Assembly (NCBI RefSeq): GCF_017676365.1
Contig: NZ_JADKMA010000053.1
Coordinates: 1-38,617 of the forward strand
From: Streptomyces oryzae
GTDB taxonomy: Bacteria; Actinomycetota; Actinomycetes; Streptomycetales; Streptomycetaceae
Length of the DNA: 38,617 nt
Direction: 5' to 3'
The notes below the pieces were generated by a model. That model did no database searches, was not told the DNA's origin, and saw only the letters and a list, made by a program, of their open reading frames with translations. The first letter of the stretch is position 1. Each line of letters starts with the position of its first letter. The position numbers and the translations under genes were made by a program. Of the stretch, positions 7,873 to 16,714 are shown one piece after another.

Positions 7873-9572
7873 GCGTGGACGCGCGCGAATACGCGGCCGT
7901 GCACGGGCCGCGCGCCGGTGACCGGGTGCGGCTGGGCGACACCGGACTCGTCGTCCGCGTCGAGTCCGACTCCCAGCAGCCGGGGAACGAGTTCCTGGCC
8001 GGGTTCGGCAAGACGGCCCGCGACGGGCTGCATCTCAAGGCCGCTGCCGTCCGCGGGACCTGCGACGTGGTGATCAGCAATGTGCTGGTCATCGACGCCG
8101 TGCAGGGCGTACGCAAGGTCTCCATCGGCATCCGCGAGGGCCGGATCCACGCGATCGGCCGTGCGGGCAATCCGGACACCGTCGACGGCGTGGACGTCGT
8201 CGTGGGAACCGGCACCTCGATCGTCTCCGGCGAGGGGCTGATCGCCACCGCGGGCGCCGTCGACACCCACGTCCATCTGCTGTCGCCGCGGATCATGGAG
8301 GCGTCGCTCTCCTCCGGCGTCACCACCATCGTCGGCCAGGAGTTCGGCCCGGTGTGGGGCGTGGGCGTCAACTCGCCCTGGGCGCTGGGGCACGCGTTCT
8401 CCGCGTTCGACGCCTGGCCGGTCAACATCGGCTTCCTGGGCCGGGGCTCCTCCTCGCACCCGGCGCCGCTGGTGGAGGCGCTGGCCGAGGGCGGGGCCTG
8501 CGGTTTCAAGGTGCACGAGGACATGGGCGCACACCACCGGGCGCTGGACACCGCGCTGCGGGTGGCCGAGGAGTACGACGTACAGGTCGCCCTGCACAGC
8601 GACGGGCTGAACGAGGCGCTGGCCGTCGAGGACACGCTCGCCGTGCTGGAGGGCCGCACCATCCACGCCTTCCACATCGAGGGCTGCGGCGGCGGGCATG
8701 TCCCCAATGTGCTGCGGATGGCGGGCGTGCCCAACGTGATCGGCTCCTCGACCAACCCGACGCTGCCGTTCGGGCGGGACGCCGTCGCCGAGCACTACGG
8801 GATGATCGTCTCGGTGCACGACCTCAAAACGGACCTGCCGGGGGACGCGGCCATGGCCCGGGACCGGATCCGCGCGGGCACCATGGGCGCCGAGGACGTA
8901 CTGCACGACCTGGGCGCCATCGGCATCACCTCCTCCGACGCGCAGGGCATGGGCCGCGCGGGCGAGACGGTGCGGCGTACGTTCCAGATGGCGGCCAAGC
9001 TCAAGGCCGAGCGGGGCGAGCTGGAGGACGCGGCGCAGATCCACAGCGGCGCCACGGACGACAACGCGCGCGTGCTGCGCTACATCGCCAAGCTCACCCT
9101 CAACCCGGCGCTCGCGCACGGGCTCTCGCACGAGATCGGCTCGCTGGAGCCGGGCAAACTGGCCGACATCGTGCTGTGGCACCCCGCCTACTTCGGCGCC
9201 AAGCCGCAGCTGGTCCTCAAGTCCGGCTTCCCCGCCTGGGGCGTCACCGGCGACCCGAACGCCGCGACGGACACCAGCGAACCCCTGGTCCTGGGCCCGC
9301 TGTTCGGCGCACACGGCGCGACGCCCGCCGAGCTGTCCGTCGCCTTCGTCGCGCAGGCGGCCGTCGAGCGGGGCGGCGACACCCTGCCGACCCGGCGCCG
9401 CAGGGTCGCCGTCCGCGGCACCCGCGGAGTCGGTCCCGCCGACCTGGTGCACAACGCGCGGCTGGGCGCGGTGGAGGTCGACCAGCGCACCGGCCTGGTG
9501 ACGCTGGACGGCGAACCGCTGCGCTCCGAGGCGGCCGAGAGCGTCCCGCTCAACCGTCTCTATTTCCTCTGA
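7869..9572 (+). CDS. Urease alpha-like amidohydrolase with atypical active site
   Basis: Metal-dependent amidohydrolase of the UreC family, 567 residues, full length. Metal ligands are kept: His134 and His136 (DTHVHL), carbamylated-type Lys214 (GFKVHEDMG), His243 (ALHSDGLNE), His269 (FHIEGCGGGH) and Asp357 (SSDAQGMGR). The substrate pocket differs from true urease. The Gly-rich loop normally like GGGTGPATGT reads GQEFGPVWGVGV (156-167). The mobile flap, normally MVCHHLDPD, reads IVSVHDLKTD (313-322), so the flap cysteine is lost and only one His remains, with a one-residue shift. About eight residues are inserted near 385-397. I infer a substrate other than urea, perhaps a substituted urea. 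Accessory genes for metal insertion are not nearby and would have to come from a canonical urease locus, or might not be needed. Confidence 0.9.
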   Translation: MSVDAREYAAVHGPRAGDRVRLGDTGLVVRVESDSQQPGNEFLAGFGKTARDGLHLKAAAVRGTCDVVISNVLVIDAVQGVRKVSIGIREGRIHAIGRAGNPDTVDGVDVVVGTGTSIVSGEGLIATAGAVDTHVHLLSPRIMEASLSSGVTTIVGQEFGPVWGVGVNSPWALGHAFSAFDAWPVNIGFLGRGSSSHPAPLVEALAEGGACGFKVHEDMGAHHRALDTALRVAEEYDVQVALHSDGLNEALAVEDTLAVLEGRTIHAFHIEGCGGGHVPNVLRMAGVPNVIGSSTNPTLPFGRDAVAEHYGMIVSVHDLKTDLPGDAAMARDRIRAGTMGAEDVLHDLGAIGITSSDAQGMGRAGETVRRTFQMAAKLKAERGELEDAAQIHSGATDDNARVLRYIAKLTLNPALAHGLSHEIGSLEPGKLADIVLWHPAYFGAKPQLVLKSGFPAWGVTGDPNAATDTSEPLVLGPLFGAHGATPAELSVAFVAQAAVERGGDTLPTRRRRVAVRGTRGVGPADLVHNARLGAVEVDQRTGLVTLDGEPLRSEAAESVPLNRLYFL

Positions 9573-9633
9573 CCCCCGGCAACGCCCCCTGACACCCCTG
9601 ACAACGGACCACGACCGCAAGGAATCGCCCCCC

Positions 9634-10683
9634 ATGAGCAACCGCACATCCGACGCCGCCCCGTACATGCCGCCCGAGTGGGCACCGCACGAGCGCACCT
9701 GGATGGCGTGGCCCGGCGCCAACCCGACGTTCGAGGACGCGGAGGTGCTGGCCGAGGCGCGTACCGCGTGGACGGCGGTCGCCCGTGCCGTCCGCCGCTT
9801 CGAGCCGGTCACCATGGTGGCGAACCCGGACGACGTGCTGGAGGCGCGCCGGGCACTCGGCCCGGAGATCGAGGTGGTCGGGCAGCCGCTGGACGACGCG
9901 TGGATGCGCGACATCGGGCCCACCTTCGTCACCGAGAGCGGCCGACTGGCCGCCGTGGACTGGACGTTCAACGGCTGGGGCGCCCAGCCGTGGGCGCGCT
10001 GGGAGCGGGACAGGCTGATGGGCGCGTACGTCGCAGGGCAGGCGGAGGCACCCGTGCACTCCTCGCGGCTGGTCAACGAGGGCGGCGGCATCCAGGTGGA
10101 CGGCGAGGGCACGGTGCTGCTGACCGAGACCGTGCAGCTGGGTCCGGAACGCAACCCCGGCTGGACACACGAGCAGGTCGAGGCGGAGGTGCACGCGCTG
10201 CTCGGCACCAGCAAGGCGATCTGGCTGCCGCGCGGACTGACCGCCGACTACGGCACGTACGGCACCCGCGGCCATGTCGACCTGGTGGCCGCGTTCGCCG
10301 CGCCCGGCGTGGTCGTCGCGCACACCCAGCCCGACCCGGCGCACCCCGACCACGACCTGTGCAAGGAGACGGTCAAACTGCTGCGCGCCGCCACTGACGC
10401 GAAGGGCAGGCAGCTGGAGGTCGTCGAGCTCCCTGCGCCGACCGTCACCCACACCGCCGACGGCGAGCCGGTCGACTACAGCTACGTCAACCACTACCTG
10501 TGCAACGGCGGCGTCGTCCTGTGCGGCTTCGGCGACCCGCGCGACGAGCACGCGGCCGGCATCTTCCGCCGGCTGTTCCCCCGGCGGACGGTCACGCTGG
10601 TGGACGCGCGTACGGTGTTCGCGGCCGGGGGCGGTATCCACTGCATCACGCAGCAGCAGCCCCGGGTCCGACCGGCCGGTTAG
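9634..10683 (+). CDS. Agmatine deiminase-family protein (guanidine-group hydrolase)
   Basis: Member of the agmatine deiminase / peptidyl-arginine deiminase-like pentein family, which hydrolyses a guanidinium group to a ureido group plus ammonia; agmatine gives N-carbamoylputrescine. At 349 residues it is near the family length. Catalytic residues appear in order: Asp93 (DDAWMRDIGPTF), NEGGGIQ (148-154), His214 and Asp216 (GTRGHVDLV), and nucleophile Cys337 (GGGIHCITQQQP). The ATG at 9634 has AAGGAA upstream. It lies 61 bases after the urease-alpha-like gene and 52 before the TetR gene, all co-directional, so one operon is likely. The product of this reaction is itself a ureido compound, a plausible substrate for the altered urease-like enzyme. 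No N-carbamoylputrescine amidase (aguB) gene is visible here. Confidence 0.9.
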   Translation: MSNRTSDAAPYMPPEWAPHERTWMAWPGANPTFEDAEVLAEARTAWTAVARAVRRFEPVTMVANPDDVLEARRALGPEIEVVGQPLDDAWMRDIGPTFVTESGRLAAVDWTFNGWGAQPWARWERDRLMGAYVAGQAEAPVHSSRLVNEGGGIQVDGEGTVLLTETVQLGPERNPGWTHEQVEAEVHALLGTSKAIWLPRGLTADYGTYGTRGHVDLVAAFAAPGVVVAHTQPDPAHPDHDLCKETVKLLRAATDAKGRQLEVVELPAPTVTHTADGEPVDYSYVNHYLCNGGVVLCGFGDPRDEHAAGIFRRLFPRRTVTLVDARTVFAAGGGIHCITQQQPRVRPAG

Positions 10684-10735
10684 GCTGACGGGTCGACGGC
10701 TTGCCGCGGGGCGCACGGCTTGGAGGAACACAACG

Positions 10736-11365
10736 GTGGTCACAGAGGCGGAGGGCAGGCGCCGGCGGAACGGCCGGCGCGCGGCGCAGCCCAAGGAGCA
10801 GGTGCTGGCCGCCGCCATGGAGATGATCGCCGAGCGCGGACTGGACCGGCTCACGATGGCGGCGCTCGGCCGCGAGGTCGGGATGAGCAGCGGCCACCTC
10901 GTCTACTACTTCAAGACCAAGGACGAGCTGCTGCTGCAGACCCTCCAGTGGAGCGAGGAACAGCTGGGCGCCCAGCGGCGCGCCGCGCTGGCCCGCCGGA
11001 TACCGGCCCGCGAGCGGCTGGAGGCGCTGGTGGAGCTGTATCTGCCGGACGGCCACCGGGATCCGCACTGGGCGCTGTGGCTGGAGGTGTGGAACCGCTC
11101 GCAGTCCGGTGACGACGAGGTGCGCGCCCGGCAGCTGGAGCTGGAACTGAGCTGGCACCGGGACCTGGTGGCGCTGCTGGTGGAGGGCATGGCCAAGGGC
11201 GAGTTCGCGACGGTCGACGCCGACCGCTTCGCCACCCGCACCCGCGCCCTCCTCGACGGCTTCGGCACCCATCTGGTGGTGGGCCTCCCGGGGGTGGACA
11301 GACCCCTGGCCCTGAGCCATGTGCGGGACCACTTCGACGAGTCCCTCACGCCGGGCAAAGGCTGA
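10736..11365 (+). CDS. TetR/AcrR-family transcriptional regulator
   Basis: One-component repressor of 209 residues. The N-terminal helix-turn-helix reads VLAAAMEMIAERGLDRLTMA followed by LGREVGMSSGHLVYYFKTKDEL, the standard TetR DNA-binding domain. The rest is a helical ligand-binding domain resembling the BetI-like C-terminal group. GTG at 10736 is chosen because GGAGGA lies eight bases upstream; the frame stays open well into the preceding gene. As last gene of the cluster it probably controls the urease-like genes and the NCS1 permease through the two inverted repeats at 6997 and 7065, and may thereby control itself. The effector is unknown; a pathway substrate or product is the natural guess. 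Confidence 0.92.
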   Translation: MVTEAEGRRRRNGRRAAQPKEQVLAAAMEMIAERGLDRLTMAALGREVGMSSGHLVYYFKTKDELLLQTLQWSEEQLGAQRRAALARRIPARERLEALVELYLPDGHRDPHWALWLEVWNRSQSGDDEVRARQLELELSWHRDLVALLVEGMAKGEFATVDADRFATRTRALLDGFGTHLVVGLPGVDRPLALSHVRDHFDESLTPGKG

Positions 11366-11408
11366 CCCGCCCGCCTACGGCTTGCCACGCAGGGGGACAG
11401 CGCCCCGT

Positions 11409-11490
11409 CAGGGGCGCGGGGAACTGCGCGCCCAGCCACAAACAACCCGCACCCTGCAACGGACCGCCAGGGGCAGCCCCCTCCCCAGCA
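11409..11490 (-). repeat. Dispersed intergenic repeat, copy B
   Basis: On the minus strand it reads CTGGGGAGGGGGCTGCCCCT, then CGTTGCAGGGTGCGGGTTG, TTTGTGGCTGGGCGCGCAG and TTCCCCGCGCCCCT. It matches the copy at 19508-19587 over nearly its full length. It begins about 12 bases downstream of the cimA stop, between the convergent tetR and cimA genes, where it may also act as a transcript end. Confidence 0.8.
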
Positions 11491-11502
11491 GCAGACGAGC
11501 AC

Positions 11503-13107
11503 CTAGTCGTGCGCCTCAACTCCCGCCCGCAGCAACCCATACGTGTACCCGTCATCCAGCGCCTGCCACGACGCGGCGATCACGTTGTCCCCGACCCCGA
11601 CCGTCGTCCACTCCCCACTGCCGTCACTCATCGACACCAGCACCCGCGTCGTGGACGACGTCCCGTGCGCGCCCTCCAGGATGCGGACCTTGTAGTCCAC
11701 CAGGTTCAGCTTCGCCAGCTCGGGGTGGATGCGCTCCAGTCCGGCCCGCAGCGCCCGGTCCAGCGCGTCGACGGGTCCGTTGCCCTCGCCGGTGACGACG
11801 ATCCGCTCGCCCTTGGCCCACAGCTTGACCGTCGCCTCGTTGACCTGCATCCCGTCGGGCCGCTGCTCGACGATGGCGCGCCAGGACTCCGCGCGGAAGA
11901 ACCGGGGGGCTGTCCCCGTGGTGCCGCCGTGCACCTCGTCGCGGAGCAGCAGTTCGAAGGAGGCGTCGGCGGCCTCGTACGTGTACCCCTTGAGCTCCTG
12001 CTCCTTGACGCGCTCGACCACCCGGCCGACCAGTTCGCGGTCGCCGCTCAGGTCGTAGCCCAGCTCCTTGCCCTTGAGCTCGACGGAGGCCCGCCCCGCC
12101 ATGTCGGAGACCAGCATCCGCATGGTGTTGCCGACGAGTTCGGGGTCGATGTGCTGGTAGAGATCCGGGTCGATCTTGATCGCGGAGGCGTGCAGCCCGC
12201 CCTTGTGGGCGAAGGCCGAGGTGCCGACGTAGGGCTGGTGGGTGGAGGGGGTCAGGTTGACGACCTCGGCGATGGCGTGCGAGATACGGGTGGTCTCGGC
12301 CAGCGCCCCCTCGGGCAGTACGCGCTTGCCGTACTTGAGCTCCAGCGCGGCCACGACGGGGAAGAGGTTGGCGTTGCCGACGCGCTCCCCGTAGCCGTTG
12401 GCGGTGCACTGCACATGGGTGGCGCCGCCGTCCACGGCGGCCAGCGTGTTGGCGACGGCGCAGCCGGTGTCGTCCTGCGCGTGGATGCCCAGCCGGGCCC
12501 CGGTGTCGGCGGCGACGGTGCGTACCACGGCCTGGATCTGCGCGGGGATCATGCCGCCGTTGGTGTCGCAGAGCACCACCACATCGGCACCCGCCTCGTG
12601 TGCGGTGCGGACGACCTGCTTGGCGTAGTCGGGGTTGGCCTGGTAGCCGTCGAAGAAGTGCTCGCAGTCGACGAAGACACGGCGGCCGTGCGCGCGCAGA
12701 TGGCCGACCGTCTCGGAGATCATCGACAGGTTCTCCTCCAGCGTGGTGCGCAGGGCCAGCTCCACATGGCGGTCGTGCGCCTTGGCGACGAGCGTGACGA
12801 CCGGTGCGTTCGAGTCGAGCAGCGCCTTGACCTGGGGGTCGATCTGCGCGGGGACGCCTGCCCTGCGGGTGGAGCCGAACGCGACCAGCTGTGCGTGCTG
12901 GAAGTCGATCTCTTTCGGGGCGCGCGCGAAGAACTCGGTGTCCCGCGGGTTGGCGCCGGGCCAGCCGCCCTCGATGAAGCCGACGCCGTACTCGTCCAGG
13001 TGCCGGGCGATGGTGAGCTTGTCGGCGACGGTCAGGTTGATGCCCTCGCGCTGTGCGCCGTCACGCAGGGTGGTGTCGAAGACATGGAAACTGTCGTCGG
13101 GGGTCAT
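11503..13107 (-). CDS. cimA: Citramalate synthase
   Basis: Condenses acetyl-CoA with pyruvate to (R)-citramalate, the entry to 2-oxobutyrate and isoleucine independent of threonine deaminase. At 534 residues it has the DRE-TIM metallolyase barrel followed by a LeuA-type regulatory domain. VFDTTLRDGAQREGINLT (9-26) carries the catalytic DRDG-like motif, GIHAQDDTGCAVANTLAAVD the metal-binding His region, and ANGYGERVGNANL matches the homologues. The C-terminal part (from about 400) has the alpha/beta dimer fold for feedback inhibition. The family alternative, 2-isopropylmalate synthase, is less likely because of overall resemblance to CimA/NifV-type proteins. The ATG at 13107 has GCAGGAG upstream. 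A T-tract hairpin in the leader suggests attenuation. Confidence 0.93.
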   Translation of the reverse strand: MTPDDSFHVFDTTLRDGAQREGINLTVADKLTIARHLDEYGVGFIEGGWPGANPRDTEFFARAPKEIDFQHAQLVAFGSTRRAGVPAQIDPQVKALLDSNAPVVTLVAKAHDRHVELALRTTLEENLSMISETVGHLRAHGRRVFVDCEHFFDGYQANPDYAKQVVRTAHEAGADVVVLCDTNGGMIPAQIQAVVRTVAADTGARLGIHAQDDTGCAVANTLAAVDGGATHVQCTANGYGERVGNANLFPVVAALELKYGKRVLPEGALAETTRISHAIAEVVNLTPSTHQPYVGTSAFAHKGGLHASAIKIDPDLYQHIDPELVGNTMRMLVSDMAGRASVELKGKELGYDLSGDRELVGRVVERVKEQELKGYTYEAADASFELLLRDEVHGGTTGTAPRFFRAESWRAIVEQRPDGMQVNEATVKLWAKGERIVVTGEGNGPVDALDRALRAGLERIHPELAKLNLVDYKVRILEGAHGTSSTTRVLVSMSDGSGEWTTVGVGDNVIAASWQALDDGYTYGLLRAGVEAHD

Positions 13108-13203
13108 GGCTGATGGCTCCTGCTGGGTTCAGTGGTTGCGGAAGGAAGCGCTCCACTTGCCCCCATCATCCCTCGCGCCTGCGCCTTCGGCCGGGTGGGC
13201 CGG

Positions 13204-13234
13204 AAAACGAAAAAACCCCTCGCGGGTGCGAGAG
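13204..13234 (-). terminator. Attenuator-type terminator in the cimA leader
   Basis: Read leftward: CCTCTCGC, loop ACC, GCGAGGGG (7 of 8 pairs), then TTTTTTCGTTTT. A GC hairpin with a six-T tract is rare in this genome except at attenuators. It lies about 97 bases before the cimA start codon, inside the cimA leader, so it would stop transcription before the gene. Confidence 0.6.
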
Positions 13235-13260
13235 GTCTGCGCGCGGGTCTGGGGCACGGT

Positions 13261-13306
13261 GTCCGCTGCCGTACGGGTCTTTCCACGGCAGTCGGTCACT
13301 GCGGAC
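13261..13306 (-). promoter_or_regulatory. Leader hairpin upstream of the cimA attenuator
   Basis: CTGCCGT (13266-13272) pairs with ACGGCAG (13285-13291), flanked by a second pairing of GTCCG (13261-13265) with CGGAC (13302-13306). Its position between a candidate leader peptide and the T-tract terminator fits a pause or anti-terminator structure. Confidence 0.45.
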
Positions 13307-13331
13307 CGGCGCGCCTGCTGCCAATAATCAT
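13296..13331 (-). CDS. Candidate cimA leader peptide with two Ile codons (11 aa)
   Basis: A short reading frame MIIGSRRAGPQ with tandem ATT ATT isoleucine codons ends just inside the leader hairpin at 13261-13306. Isoleucine is the end product of the citramalate route, so the codons would make a sensible sensor. No Shine-Dalgarno sequence is visible, so it would have to be leaderless or weakly translated. This makes it only a candidate. Confidence 0.35.
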   Translation of the reverse strand: MIIGSRRAGPQ

Positions 13332-13340
13332 GACGAACGA

Positions 13341-13380
13341 GGGCACGGGGGAAGTCTTGCACACAACCACCCCCGTGCCC
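13341..13380 (-). terminator. Hairpin terminator of the PhoD-type phosphatase gene
   Basis: GGGCACGGGGG (13341-13351) pairs perfectly with CCCCCGTGCCC (13370-13380) around an 18-base loop. It lies about 57 bases past the phosphatase stop. With the cimA leader elements it fills the 329-base gap 13108-13436. Confidence 0.65.
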
Positions 13381-13436
13381 CCTCCTGTCTCACGATGCGA
13401 AAACGCCCCGCTCAGCGAGACCGCGGCACAGAGGGC

Positions 13437-15083
13437 TCACGCCTCGTGCAGCCCCTGGTTGCCGGCCTCGGTGACGAAGGAAGCGGCGGTGCCCACCGGC
13501 GCCCCCGGCTTGGTGACCACGGCGACCGTACGGAAGTCCGCCCGGGCCTGCTGCTTGTCGAGCCGCACGGTCACATAGCCGCGGTGGCCGTTGTAGAACT
13601 TCATATGCGGGTTGGCGTCCATATACGTCTGCCAGTTGTCGGGCTTGTCCACGCCGTCCTTGCCACTGGTGATCGAGGTGGCCACGATCTCGGTGCCCAT
13701 GGTGCGGGACTTCTGGTCGCCGAAGTCGCGCTTGATGTCGTACGCGTAGGCCCGGTGCACGTCCCCGGTGAGCACCATCAGGTTCTTGATCCCGGCGGTC
13801 TCGGCGCCCGCCAGCAGCCGTTCGCGGGAGGCGGGTGCGCCGTCCCAGGCGTCCATGCTGAGCTTGTAGGCGTCGCTGCTGTCGCTGCGCCGCTCACAGA
13901 AGGTGACCTGCTGGGGAACGACATTCCAGACGGCATCCGAGGCCCGCCAGCCGTCGATCAGCCAGCGCTCCTGTTCCGAGCCGGTCATGGTGCGGGAGGA
14001 GTCCGTCGACTCGGGACCCGGCTGGTGCCAGCCGTCGCCGTAGGCCTGGTCCGAGCGGTACTGCCGGGTGTCGAGGATGTCGAACTGGGCGAGCTTGCCG
14101 AACCGCACCCTGCGGTAGAGCTGCATATCGGGGCCGCTGGGCTGCTGGGGCTTGCGCAGCGGCAGGTTCTCCCAGTACGCGCGGTAGGCGGCGGCCCTGC
14201 GCACCAAAAACTCCTCGGAGGAGCTGCCGTCCTCGGGGATGTCGTCCGCGTAGTTGTTCTCGGTCTCGTGGTCGTCCCAGGTGACGAGGAACGGGTGCGC
14301 TGCGTGCGCGGCCATCAGATCGGGGTCCGACTTGTAGAGCGCGTACCGCAGCCGGTAGTCCTCCAGCGAGACGGTCTCCTTGTTGAAGGCGGCCGGCAGC
14401 TCGCGGTCGGTGTAGGCGCGGGAGCCGCCGTGTGCGTCGACGGCGTACTCGTACAGGTAGTCGCCGAGGTGGAAGACCAGATCCACGTCCTCCTCGGCGA
14501 GGTGCCGGTGCGCCGTGAAGTAACCGTGGTGGTACGCCTGGCAGGAGACCGCGGCCAGCCGCAGCTCGTTGAGGTCGGCGCCGAACGCGGGCGCCGTACG
14601 GGTGCGGCCCACGGGGCTGAGCCACTTGCCGGCGCGGAAGCGGTAGTAGTACACGCGGTCGGCGGCCAGCCCTCCGGCCTCCACATGCACCGCGTGGTTC
14701 AGCTCGGGGTGCGCGGTGGCTGTGCCCTTGCGCGCGACGCGGCGGAAGCGGCTGTCGTGGGCGATCTCCCACTCGACAGTGATCCGCTCCTTCGGCAGCC
14801 CGCCGCCGGGCTCGTACGGCTTGGGTGCAAGCCGGGTCCACAGCACGACGGAGTCGGGCAGCGGGTCGCCGGAGGCGACGCCCAGCGTGAACGGCTCGGC
14901 GCCGATGGCCGTCCGTGCGTCCGCCTCGGCCGCCTGGGCGCTGCCCGGGAGGTTGGTGGTGAACGCGAGCACCGCTGCGGCGCCCGTGACCGTCAGCAAG
15001 CGGCGGCGGCCCAGTGCCGCCGCCGCTTGTCTGAACTCCTGCTGACTCTCCTGATCCTGCTGGCTCGTCTCATGACGCGGCAT
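13437..15083 (-). CDS. phoD: Tat-exported PhoD-family alkaline phosphatase
   Basis: Secreted phosphodiesterase/phosphomonoesterase that scavenges phosphate outside the cell. The N-terminus has a twin-arginine signal (ALGRRRLLTVTGAAAVLA) with an AQA-type cleavage site near residue 52. A PhoD N-terminal beta domain follows (FTLGVASGDPLPDSVVLWTR). The metal-site motifs of the catalytic domain are present: LAAVSCQAYHHGYF, DLVFHLGDYLYEY, VTWDDHETENNY and VLTGDVHRAYA. At 548 residues it has the normal family length. The ATG at 15083 has a purine-rich GGGAGGG somewhat far upstream. A direct repeat with 11-base period near 15115-15130 could be a weak PHO box but is degenerate. Confidence 0.92.
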   Translation of the reverse strand: MPRHETSQQDQESQQEFRQAAAALGRRRLLTVTGAAAVLAFTTNLPGSAQAAEADARTAIGAEPFTLGVASGDPLPDSVVLWTRLAPKPYEPGGGLPKERITVEWEIAHDSRFRRVARKGTATAHPELNHAVHVEAGGLAADRVYYYRFRAGKWLSPVGRTRTAPAFGADLNELRLAAVSCQAYHHGYFTAHRHLAEEDVDLVFHLGDYLYEYAVDAHGGSRAYTDRELPAAFNKETVSLEDYRLRYALYKSDPDLMAAHAAHPFLVTWDDHETENNYADDIPEDGSSSEEFLVRRAAAYRAYWENLPLRKPQQPSGPDMQLYRRVRFGKLAQFDILDTRQYRSDQAYGDGWHQPGPESTDSSRTMTGSEQERWLIDGWRASDAVWNVVPQQVTFCERRSDSSDAYKLSMDAWDGAPASRERLLAGAETAGIKNLMVLTGDVHRAYAYDIKRDFGDQKSRTMGTEIVATSITSGKDGVDKPDNWQTYMDANPHMKFYNGHRGYVTVRLDKQQARADFRTVAVVTKPGAPVGTAASFVTEAGNQGLHEA

Positions 15084-15251
15084 CGTGGATCTCGGCCCTC
15101 CCGGGAGGCAGTCGATGACACCGTCATGACAGCGCTGCCGAAAGGCCCTTCAGCTACGGAAGTTGGACCGCTACATGTCAGGTACATGTACGTCGAGTCG
15201 GTTCCGGTCTTACCGTGATACGCCCCACGATGTCCGTGACGGCGTACCCGC

Positions 15252-16358
<1,107 letters not shown>

Positions 16359-16477
16359 GTCCGCGTCCTTACTTCTTTCGGGGCCCCCTCTCAGGGCGGC
16401 ACAACCCGATTATCCCGCGCGGGTCAACCACTTCCAGATGCGGGTCGGGGCCCCTCCGCCGCCGGGCACCCCTCACG

Positions 16478-16705
16478 CCGCTCCCCTCTCCGCGCCGCCC
16501 CGCTCTTCTCACCGCTCCCCTCTCCTCGCCGCAACGGCGAGCAACGCAGGCGGCGAGGGTCCGGCGAAACAGGAGACGGCCTCAGCCGGCCGATGGGCAC
16601 CGGCCGTCGTGAAAACCGCCGGACTCCCGCCGTCGTGGCGAGCCGCCGTTGCGGCGGGAAGGGTTTGACGGCGAGAAGGGTCGGGGCGACAAGAGGGGCG
16701 GAACG
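16478..16705. repeat. Long imperfect inverted repeat in the ilvE-leuB gap
   Basis: The left arm (about 16478-16540) is pyrimidine-rich and the right arm (about 16643-16705) purine-rich. The arms are imperfectly complementary over roughly 60 bases, with a perfect stretch where CGCCGCAACGGCG meets CGCCGTTGCGGCG. About 100 bases lie between. It fills most of the 356-base gap 16359-16714 and ends ten bases from the leuB stop, so it may end leuB transcripts. No gene is seen in the gap. Confidence 0.55.
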
Positions 16706-16714
16706 GAGAAGGCG

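Noticed and set aside
7135..9572. Calling the module an ordinary urease
   Set aside because: Metal ligands are present, but the flap and pocket loop deviate and accessory genes are missing, so urea hydrolysis cannot be assumed.
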